Below, in pieces: positions 9,001 to 14,876 of a DNA stretch of 64,000 nucleotides. Location: positions 1-64,000 of the forward strand of contig CAMUNT010000002.1 of the NCBI GenBank assembly GCA_947090365.1, given 5' to 3'. The notes beneath the pieces were generated by a model, which worked only from the letters and a program-made list of their open reading frames with translations, made no database searches and was not told where the DNA came from. This DNA comes from an uncultured Clostridia bacterium (GTDB lineage: Bacteria; Bacillota; Clostridia; Christensenellales; Borkfalkiaceae). A program made the position numbers and the translations under genes. Position 1 is the stretch's first letter. Each line of letters starts with the position of its first letter.

Positions 9001-10288
9001 TTATTACGACGAAGAGGGCAATGAATTCAACATCGACCAGCTTGTCGACGGTGTAAAATACTACGACGGCACAGGTGAAAACCGCAAGGAAGCCAACCAC
9101 TACCTCGTAACGGGCGACGGAACTAAGGTTTACCATTTCACCGACGGTGCTTACCACTATATAGTCGAAGGAAAAACGCAAAGCGAAACCGTTCATCCGT
9201 TCGACGTACAGTACGCAAGATATACCGTTGATCAAAAGACGGAAGACGGCGAAATCGTAAAAACCGTAGAAGATTACAAAGAAGCCTATATGGTTGAAGT
9301 AGTCGGAAACGATCACCTCGAAAACGGCGTCCCCCAGTGGGTAAACGTATCTTTCGTAATTCGTGCCGGAAGCGAAGCTAAATCGTACCGTCTTGAACTT
9401 TGGAGCGGTAAGCGCGAAGAAATGATAACCACAGGCAATAATGAAGGCGGAACGGTTATATTTGATTACAACTACACTTCAAGCTCAGATGCAGAATGGA
9501 AAGAATTATACGAAGATAGAATAATCTATTCTTATAAACAGCAGCTGGCGGAAAAAGAAGGCGCACTCGACAATATCGAAACGTCAGATATGAACATCAG
9601 AGACTGGGAAAAGCTTGCCATAGAAAACGGCATAAATATCGACGATAGCTATAAAGCGCACTACTACACATACAGCTTATACGATTCTGCCGACTACAAG
9701 CCGTTCAATAAGGACGTTGCAAGCGACGGTGCAACCGGTTACGATTATTCGGTATCCGATCAGACGGAAACGCTCGTGTACCTGCAAGTGAAAAACAGAA
9801 ACTCTTATACGATATTTGCCGACTACTCTGAGATAGATAAATCGATAACGCTCAATAACCCCGCAGATCCCGAACCTAATCCCGATCCTAAGCCCGACAG
9901 CTCGTCGGACGGCTCGATATGGCTTCTTGCTTCCTCCATCGTTCTCGTAATTGCGCTTATATTTGCTATAATTGCAATATTCCTTAAAGATGCACTCAAA
10001 AAAGCGAGACGCAATAAAGTTACAAGCAAAAACAACTACGACCAGAGAAAGACTAACCGCTATAAAAGAAAGCTTCACTTGAAGAATGAAGAAATCGTAG
10101 AAGTTGATGCAATCGAAACAAAAACCGATGCTGACGTTGATTCTGAAAAAACAGAAGAAACTCCCGCCGGGGAAGAATCAGTCGATGAGGCCGTAGGCAA
10201 CGAACCCGAATCAACCGATACTTCTTATTCCGAAGAAGATACCTCCGCAGGAGAAGAAACTTCAAAAGACGACGGGGAAAGCGAATAA
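6014..10288 (+). CDS. Giant surface protein with carbohydrate-binding-like modules, C-terminal membrane anchor and acidic cytosolic tail
   Basis: The 1424-residue product starts at the ATG at 6014, because AAGGA lies 11 bp upstream; the TTG at 6005 is too close to it. Residues 1-35 form a signal peptide ending in IASAC, which could be a lipobox or an ordinary cleavage site. The mature part opens with LLKNGNFEFF and PENW, the usual entry of CBM4/9-like jelly rolls. The pattern (I/V)S(V/F)WVKTS followed by NGW(I/V)Q recurs near residues 265-335 and 582-640, with a weaker copy near 900-1110. A Pro-Asp stalk leads to a membrane helix (about 1301-1324), a basic stretch and an acidic tail of about 70 residues. 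It probably displays glycan- or polymer-binding modules on the cell surface. No catalytic domain is visible. Confidence 0.8.
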   Translation: MSKHSYKKRRLKYVFLAFTCATAFAFSGIASACDNNSSDDDEKDKTTSKEDTQLLKNGNFEFFNIPEKKKDGNEPEYLIKTPENWTHGGTSSSAMSGIISTSDTAWAKMEADNLASVLDYNNSLDSSSSSYLSDYVDYNGMKSSDILYQDQYKALKEEDEDDTDTDNDDPDGDETDPKAIIANPGTRYNVKKNESDGLLYTDGGNGDRVYENEKGEYFLEYNKDKNEYSKPISNVLMLHNYASSHNGIAQNYSSVEIELPANTAAEISVWVKTSYLLFSQGKNVNQDRGANISVSQTVGSSTIDKFTVSCINTEKLLGTGYYENRDAVAEDKYNGWIQYTVYVNACDFASSKIKLELGLGETNYLTEGYAFFDDVTVTKYASLDDSKSYQDADKDNLVTCNLSTDASEKIFKADSLLRNEGLGEGIEEKDPRYSENFQYRIDLASENLEYGDNNINTYAPVTFGGLKTGYTIDDNHYVSSNLKYEGDLIGFTDASVNLDNQTSGRLPFKSPLTTSDDLLALVNSDHEFKANETDYYEKLNNALNSAIDLPKNDVSYNNNMLVMLSAYGAAYTTSFELKVPKEGYQIVSFWVKTSDMEGSTAATVSITQKDNDENTSSFSLDTTGTATNIGNEENEIDIFNGWVQCFFFVHNELESEQTFTVKFSFGNTTIKDTDVRSYKNGWVALANMQALNVNEKIFSYTGSGDNIASLTISEEAKKSGNVFDEASGNEAPQIKTDMVIPANYNGVNGGSSAIVNNGFVSNPFDDTKNNEYDGKKFAGLINKEHFIPEDSSTKSEYSKAWWYNSLLNNFNASGLSATDAWNTVFGTQSVQPLIITNVKKEIYTETMGATEDTYTTYYIKDGDGYKLAEGTKFDEKETYYDLKTVMNFGYIGEETQVSDDYKTVSVRVKVSKGAIAYVYLVDTSAGKNVLTFDAPSYSFYYDIDGNVLKDKPASDGKKQPNILYSLRSDGLYEDESGKLFANTWNYKKLYYIENMTYYDEEGNEFNIDQLVDGVKYYDGTGENRKEANHYLVTGDGTKVYHFTDGAYHYIVEGKTQSETVHPFDVQYARYTVDQKTEDGEIVKTVEDYKEAYMVEVVGNDHLENGVPQWVNVSFVIRAGSEAKSYRLELWSGKREEMITTGNNEGGTVIFDYNYTSSSDAEWKELYEDRIIYSYKQQLAEKEGALDNIETSDMNIRDWEKLAIENGINIDDSYKAHYYTYSLYDSADYKPFNKDVASDGATGYDYSVSDQTETLVYLQVKNRNSYTIFADYSEIDKSITLNNPADPEPNPDPKPDSSSDGSIWLLASSIVLVIALIFAIIAIFLKDALKKARRNKVTSKNNYDQRKTNRYKRKLHLKNEEIVEVDAIETKTDADVDSEKTEETPAGEESVDEAVGNEPESTDTSYSEEDTSAGEETSKDDGESE

Positions 10289-10297
10289 CTAAAACAA

Positions 10298-10327
10298 AAA
10301 AATAGCAGTTGAAAAACTGCTATTTTT
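10298..10327. terminator. Bidirectional intrinsic terminator
   Basis: Perfect hairpin with arms 10298-10310 and 10315-10327, loop GAAA, and A/T runs on both sides. It serves the surface protein gene and the convergent methyltransferase gene. Confidence 0.9.
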
Positions 10328-10370
10328 TTATGCTTTAAGCCAGAATACAGCTCTTATATACTTAGTGAGA

Positions 10371-11633
10371 TTATATCCGCAACCCCTTAGGCAAATGATT
10401 TTTTGCGACACCGCCACTACATTTGCACCAGCCGAGTGGCCGATTTTCGAACGTTACCAATTTATAGCCTTTTAATCTTTCATCACAGCCGAACGTCATT
10501 CCACGAAGAAAATTTAACGCCGTATCTACGTCCACCTCGACACAGTCTGTTTCTTCCGCTTTAAGACACATAGCCAACGAGTGCGACGGTTCAACTCTTG
10601 ACGCTACTTCCGCCAATCGCACTCCGGCACGCAAAGTCTGAATACTCGTTTCGGGCATTTCATACGGCAGTGAATACAGCGTACCGCCGACAAAGCAAAG
10701 GTTGTCAAAGTTTATTTTAAGGTTTTGCTTTTCCCATTCGCGGTAGAAGTTCAATCTTTTATCACTGACGGGTGAAACCCGTTTTAAATCTCGCCTGCCC
10801 CCGCTCAGCTTTTCGATTACGGCGTAAAAATGCCCCTCTCCGCGTATTTTATGCGGATAAAGCTTTTGCATTTCCAAAAGACGGCAGTCGTGCCGGGAAA
10901 TAAACTTTTCTATCTGCAATTCATCCTCTTCAGGTGCAAACGTGCAGGTTGAATAAACCATTCTTCCGCCACCGCAAAGCATAGAATACGCATTGTCGAG
11001 AATATTTGCCTGTCTTTCGGCACATTTTTTTATGTTTTCAAGGCTCCATTCGGGAATTGCCGACTCTTCCTTTTTAAACATTCCCTCACCGGAACACGGC
11101 GCATCAACAAGAATTTTGTCGAAGTACTCATTGTATTCCTGCGCAAGCTTTTCTGGCGGAGCGCACGTAACGACGGCGTTTTTAATTCCCAACCGCTCAA
11201 CGTTTGACGACAGAATTTTTGCGCGGGAAAAATTAATTTCGTTCAAAAAAATTATTCCCGTACCGTTCATTTTCTGAGCAAGCTGACTGCCTTTCCCGCC
11301 GGGGGCCGAGCATAGATCAAGTACCCTTTCTCCGCCTTTAACTTCAAGTTTGGGAGCGACGCACATTGCCGAAGGCTCCTGCACGTAATAAAGCCCCTGC
11401 GCATGGTATACGGTTTTCCCCAAGCCGGCACAGGGCACGTAAAAGCCGTTCTTCTCCCACTCTACCGGTTCGAGCAAGAACGGCGATATTCGTTTAAATT
11501 CTTCAACGGATATTTTAAGGGTATTCACCCTTATCCCGCGCTCGGGCGGGCAGTCATAGCTTTTGCAAAAATCGAAAAAACCGTCACCCAGTTCCCTTTG
11601 CATCCTCAATAAAAACTCAGCGGGAAGCTTCAT
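10371..11633 (-). CDS. RNA m5C methyltransferase, NOL1/NOP2/Sun (RsmF-like) family
   Basis: This is an S-adenosylmethionine-dependent cytosine-5 methyltransferase acting on 16S rRNA or possibly tRNA. Motif I is CSAPGGKGSQ (about residue 108), motif IV is DAPCSGEGMF with the release Cys, and motif VI is YSTCTF with the nucleophilic Cys, so both catalytic cysteines are present. The C-terminal 120 residues resemble the extra RsmF C-terminal and PUA-like domains. At 420 residues it fits the YebU/RsmF size. It starts 17 bp inside the end of the upstream exonuclease gene, so translation is coupled. The exact target base is not deducible. Confidence 0.88.
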   Translation of the reverse strand: MKLPAEFLLRMQRELGDGFFDFCKSYDCPPERGIRVNTLKISVEEFKRISPFLLEPVEWEKNGFYVPCAGLGKTVYHAQGLYYVQEPSAMCVAPKLEVKGGERVLDLCSAPGGKGSQLAQKMNGTGIIFLNEINFSRAKILSSNVERLGIKNAVVTCAPPEKLAQEYNEYFDKILVDAPCSGEGMFKKEESAIPEWSLENIKKCAERQANILDNAYSMLCGGGRMVYSTCTFAPEEDELQIEKFISRHDCRLLEMQKLYPHKIRGEGHFYAVIEKLSGGRRDLKRVSPVSDKRLNFYREWEKQNLKINFDNLCFVGGTLYSLPYEMPETSIQTLRAGVRLAEVASRVEPSHSLAMCLKAEETDCVEVDVDTALNFLRGMTFGCDERLKGYKLVTFENRPLGWCKCSGGVAKNHLPKGLRI

Positions 11634-12579
11634 TAAATAATTTCCTCAAACCCTCAATATCGGTAACGGAGATTTTTTGCGCATTTTTGGCGTTGGCTGT
11701 ACGCTGAGAGTTGTCGTCTGAATTGCAAACGTAAAAATCAACGCCGTTTAAATGATGAGAATAACTTCCGCCGTTTTCATAAATTTCGTCACAAAGCTGT
11801 TTCGCAAGCTGAACGTTATCCTCGATTTCGCGCGAAAACGAAAATATTTTATTGCTGAATTTGGCGTTACGCTTAATTCTTTTATGCATAACGTAGTTAA
11901 AAAATTCAATGCGTTTTTTAGAGCGCTCGCGCTTTTCTTCCGCTATTTTTCTATGATACGTTTTAACTCCCGCCGACGACGGAGAATAAATGTTGTAATT
12001 TTTAATTCTCCCTCTTGTCAGACCGTATAGTTTTATAAGCTCGTCAAGTGTACTGTTTTCGGCCTTGCAAATTGCTTCTACCACGCGCATAGTGGCATAG
12101 GCGTCGTCTACTGCGCGATGAGGAGTAAATTCAACACCCAAACTGACTGCAATACTTTCAAGCCCCGACTGATGCGAAAAATCACCGGAATAACTCATAA
12201 ACATAAGCTGACTGTCAAGGAACTGAAAGTCAAACGAAGGAAGATGAAAACGGCGCGTTTCCAAATTCAAATATTTTACGTCGTTTAAAATGGAATGCCC
12301 TAAAACGATATTATTTCTATCCTCTAAAAGCGATTTAATAAAATTATAAGACTGCTTAAACGGTGGGTAATTTTTGAACTCCGCATACGAATACGGTAAA
12401 ACCAATCCCTTCTGCCCGTTCCGTCCGGTAAGGTGAAATCCACCGCGCGGATTGATAAGGATATCTTCTTTTTTAATTATATTAAATTTTTCGTCGCATA
12501 CTACGTAACCGAATGCACAAATTTTAGCGGTAGTTTTATTTACGCTGGCACATTCTATATCAAAAAACACAAAATTCAT
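11617..12579 (-). CDS. DEDDh 3'-5' exonuclease (DNA polymerase III epsilon-like) with a C-terminal extension
   Basis: This is a 3'-5' exonuclease of the RNase T/DnaQ superfamily. Catalytic residues are visible: FFDIEC near the start (Asp, Glu), GHSILNDVKYL (Asp) and HRAVDDAYAT (His, Asp). The nuclease domain fills about residues 1-180. A basic linker follows, and a C-terminal part ending in ISVTDIEGLRKLF that resembles a small BRCT-like end. The frame is open upstream to 12618, but the promoter -10 box lies at 12590-12595, so translation must start at the ATG at 12579, leaving a leader of 3-4 nt or none. It is first in a two-gene operon with the rRNA methyltransferase. Confidence 0.85.
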   Translation of the reverse strand: MNFVFFDIECASVNKTTAKICAFGYVVCDEKFNIIKKEDILINPRGGFHLTGRNGQKGLVLPYSYAEFKNYPPFKQSYNFIKSLLEDRNNIVLGHSILNDVKYLNLETRRFHLPSFDFQFLDSQLMFMSYSGDFSHQSGLESIAVSLGVEFTPHRAVDDAYATMRVVEAICKAENSTLDELIKLYGLTRGRIKNYNIYSPSSAGVKTYHRKIAEEKRERSKKRIEFFNYVMHKRIKRNAKFSNKIFSFSREIEDNVQLAKQLCDEIYENGGSYSHHLNGVDFYVCNSDDNSQRTANAKNAQKISVTDIEGLRKLFNEASR

Positions 12580-12589
12580 ATTTTCATAA

Positions 12590-12618
12590 ATTATAACATA
12601 TTTAGCGCTAAATATCAA
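12590..12618 (-). promoter_or_regulatory. Sigma-A promoter with an 18-bp perfect palindrome in the spacer
   Basis: TTGATA (12613-12618 on this strand), a 17-bp spacer and TATAAT (12590-12595). The spacer and flanks hold ATATTTAGCGCTAAATAT at 12598-12615, a perfect 18-bp palindrome. A repressor bound there would block this promoter and, 26 bp away, possibly the divergent one. Confidence 0.8.
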
Positions 12619-12640
12619 GTTAAAGATACGGGTCGCGCTC

Positions 12641-12669
12641 TTGACAAATAAAAAAATTTATATTATAAT
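12641..12669 (+). promoter_or_regulatory. Perfect consensus sigma-A promoter predicting a leaderless mRNA
   Basis: TTGACA (12641-12646), exactly 17 bp, TATAAT (12664-12669). The ATG of the next gene begins 6 bp after the -10 box, so the transcript should begin at its A or within a base or two. Confidence 0.88.
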
Positions 12670-12675
12670 TTTTTT

Positions 12676-13407
12676 ATGAAAAATTTGCTGAGTATTGTCG
12701 TAAGTTGCAACATCGGAGAAAAACACGTTTCCACACTTTACGATGGTATAGAACTTATACATTCTGAAGAAAACGAAACAGAAAAAGAATTTATTTCGCG
12801 GGCAATTAAAAATGCAAACGGCAAGTATACCGTACTGCTTGAAAAAAAGTTTATGTTCGGCAATATTAATTCCCTTTTGAATATCCTTGACAAGAATTCA
12901 ACGGATATGGTTTACTTTATGGGTGGAACAGCAATAAAAACCTCCGTCATCAGAAATTGCGTTAAAGACTGTGCCGATATTTTTTCTTGCTTTATTCTTT
13001 CCGTTTTGAACTGTAAAACAATTTTGAAATCTGATTATGCACCTTTCGCCTTTACTTCAACAGAGTTTGCGTTTTCAGATGCGAATTTTTCGGGAATAAT
13101 GATTTCCGCTGAAGCTTTCGGAGAAACAAAGGCTAAACTCTCTAAGGATATTTACTCCCATACTCTTAACGCATTATGCGCAAGGCTGATACAGTATTAC
13201 CTTTACGCAATGATTGCTATAAGTGAGGATAAAATGGAAAGAGATTCGCTTGTTGCATTCGACAGCAGACTTAAAAGCGAAATTGTTTTATATCTTGCAC
13301 TTGAAAAAAATTTTACATATGCAAAGCTTGAAAAACTGAGAAAAAAAAGATTCAAAATTTCGCGGTTTACAGCTAAAAAATTCAAAAAAGCACTTCAATT
13401 GAAATAG
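12676..13407 (+). CDS. Unknown protein with weak glycosyltransferase-2-like N-terminus
   Basis: No family is recognised with confidence. The 243-residue product begins with LLSIVVSCN and later has FISRAIKNANGKYTVLLEKK, which echo the first strand and the helix-strand around the donor site of GT-A family 2 glycosyltransferases. However, no DxD motif or acceptor-side catalytic Asp is seen, so it may be a degenerate or structural relative. The C-terminal 60 residues are strongly basic (KLRKKRFKISRFTAKKFKK), suggesting binding to a polyanion or membrane surface. It stands alone behind a perfect sigma-A promoter, so it should be strongly and constitutively transcribed as a leaderless message unless the neighbouring palindrome is an operator for it. 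Confidence 0.65.
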   Translation: MKNLLSIVVSCNIGEKHVSTLYDGIELIHSEENETEKEFISRAIKNANGKYTVLLEKKFMFGNINSLLNILDKNSTDMVYFMGGTAIKTSVIRNCVKDCADIFSCFILSVLNCKTILKSDYAPFAFTSTEFAFSDANFSGIMISAEAFGETKAKLSKDIYSHTLNALCARLIQYYLYAMIAISEDKMERDSLVAFDSRLKSEIVLYLALEKNFTYAKLEKLRKKRFKISRFTAKKFKKALQLK

Positions 13408-13412
13408 AAATC

Positions 13413-13440
13413 ATACCCGCCAGTAAATACTGACGGGTAT
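13413..13440. terminator. Bidirectional intrinsic terminator
   Basis: Arms ATACCCG (13413-13419) and CGGGTAT (13434-13440) with an inner CAGT/ACTG pair and an AAAT loop. It sits between the convergent 243-residue gene and serS and has T-rich flanks on both sides. Confidence 0.85.
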
Positions 13441-13445
13441 AAATT

Positions 13446-14738
13446 TTATTTTTTAAGTTCTATCTTTGATTTACCACCCATATATTTCCTTAACACTTCC
13501 GGAATATATACGGTGCCGTCGGCCTGCAAGTGGTTTTCAAGGAACGCGATAAGCATTCTGGGAGGAGCAACTACGGTATTGTTTAACGTATGGGCAAATT
13601 CGTTTTTGCCTGTCTTAGAATTTTTATATCTTATGCCGAGTCTCCTCGCCTGCGCGTCGGTCAGGTTTGAACAGCTTCCCACTTCGAAATATTTTTTCTG
13701 ACGGGGACTCCACGCTTCAATATCGCAACTCTTGTATTTCAAATCCGCCAGATCCCCCGAACAGCATATAAGCTGGCGCACGGGAATTTCCATTGACACA
13801 AACAGTTCAACGGTGTAGTTCCACATTTTTTCATACCACCCGTCGCTCTCTTCGGGCTTGCAGATTACTATCATTTCCTGCTTCTCGAACTGATGTATGC
13901 GGTAAATGCCCCTCTCCTCGATACCATGCGCACCCTTTTCCTTTCTGAAACAGGGCGAATACGACGTAAGCGTCTGCGGAAGGGATTTCTCCTCAAGCAC
14001 AGTACCCATGAATCTGCCTATCATAGAATGCTCGCTTGTACCGATAAGATACAAATCTTCGCCCTCTATCTTATACATCATTCCTTCCATTTCTTCAAAG
14101 CTCATAACGCCGGAAACCACGTCACTTCTTATCATAAAAGGCGGTATGCAATAGGTGAAACCCTTATTTATCATAAAATCGCGTGCATAGTTCAGAACAG
14201 CTGAATGAAGGCGCGCTATATCACCCGTAAGATAATAGAATCCGTTACCGCTGGTGCGCCTTGCAGAGTCAAGATCGATACCGCCCAAGCTTTCTAAAAT
14301 ATCAAGGTGATAAGGCACGTCAAAAGGCTTTTCTTTTGCCTCCAAAAACACCTTGCCCTGAACGTTAAAACTGTCGTCCTTGCCGAGAGGAACGTCGTCC
14401 GCAATTATATTCGGAATTGACATCATTGCAGTTTTGAGCTTTGCTTCAATTTCCGCAGTATCCGCCTCTATTTGTGCAATGCGATCATTATTTTCTTTGG
14501 AAATGCGCTTTGCTTCCTCTGCTTCATCTTTTTTGCCCTCGCGCATAAGTGCGCCTATATTTTTAGCAAGCGTGTTACGCTGAGCCCGGAGATTATCCCC
14601 CTCTGATTGAAGTGCGCGTTTCTTTTTATCAAGCTCGATTATTTCGTCTACGAGCGGAATTTTTTTATCCTGAAATTTCTTCCGAATATTGGCTTTAACA
14701 AGTTCGGGATTTTCGCGGATAAGATTAATGTCAATCAT
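13446..14738 (-). CDS. serS: Seryl-tRNA synthetase
   Basis: This class II aminoacyl-tRNA synthetase charges tRNA-Ser in the cytosol. Residues 1-110 form the long antiparallel coiled-coil arm that holds the tRNA variable arm. The catalytic core follows with motif 2 (SPCFRKEKGAHG, then RIHQFEKQEM) and motif 3 (NNTVVAPPRMLIAFLENH). At 430 residues it is of normal length. The frame is open upstream, but the ATG at 14738 has a strong GGAGG 8 bp before it and begins with the conserved MIDINLIRENPE. No T-box leader is present. The promoter contains a palindrome that may regulate it. Confidence 0.96.
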   Translation of the reverse strand: MIDINLIRENPELVKANIRKKFQDKKIPLVDEIIELDKKKRALQSEGDNLRAQRNTLAKNIGALMREGKKDEAEEAKRISKENNDRIAQIEADTAEIEAKLKTAMMSIPNIIADDVPLGKDDSFNVQGKVFLEAKEKPFDVPYHLDILESLGGIDLDSARRTSGNGFYYLTGDIARLHSAVLNYARDFMINKGFTYCIPPFMIRSDVVSGVMSFEEMEGMMYKIEGEDLYLIGTSEHSMIGRFMGTVLEEKSLPQTLTSYSPCFRKEKGAHGIEERGIYRIHQFEKQEMIVICKPEESDGWYEKMWNYTVELFVSMEIPVRQLICCSGDLADLKYKSCDIEAWSPRQKKYFEVGSCSNLTDAQARRLGIRYKNSKTGKNEFAHTLNNTVVAPPRMLIAFLENHLQADGTVYIPEVLRKYMGGKSKIELKK

Positions 14739-14766
14739 TAGCAATTCCTCCAAAATGTGTATTGAA

Positions 14767-14795
14767 ATTATACTGCAATTTTGCAGTATTTGCAA
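14767..14795 (-). promoter_or_regulatory. serS sigma-A promoter with a 20-bp palindrome over the spacer
   Basis: TTGCAA (14790-14795), a 17-bp spacer, TATAAT (14767-14772). An inverted repeat with 9-bp arms, ATACTGCAA and TTGCAGTAT around a 2-bp centre (14770-14789), covers the -10 to -35 interval and could be an operator. Confidence 0.75.
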
Positions 14796-14813
14796 TTAAA
14801 TAGCTTTATTATC

Positions 14814-14842
14814 TTGAAAAAAATTTATATATGTGCTATAAT
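14814..14842 (+). promoter_or_regulatory. Sigma-A promoter of the P-type ATPase gene
   Basis: TTGAAA (14814-14819), 17 bp, TATAAT (14837-14842) preceded by TGC as an extended -10. The predicted leader is about 28 nt. It diverges from the serS promoter, whose -35 box is 18 bp away. Confidence 0.8.
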
Positions 14843-14876
14843 GTTATCCGTAATAATTTTAAAAGTTGGTATTTCT

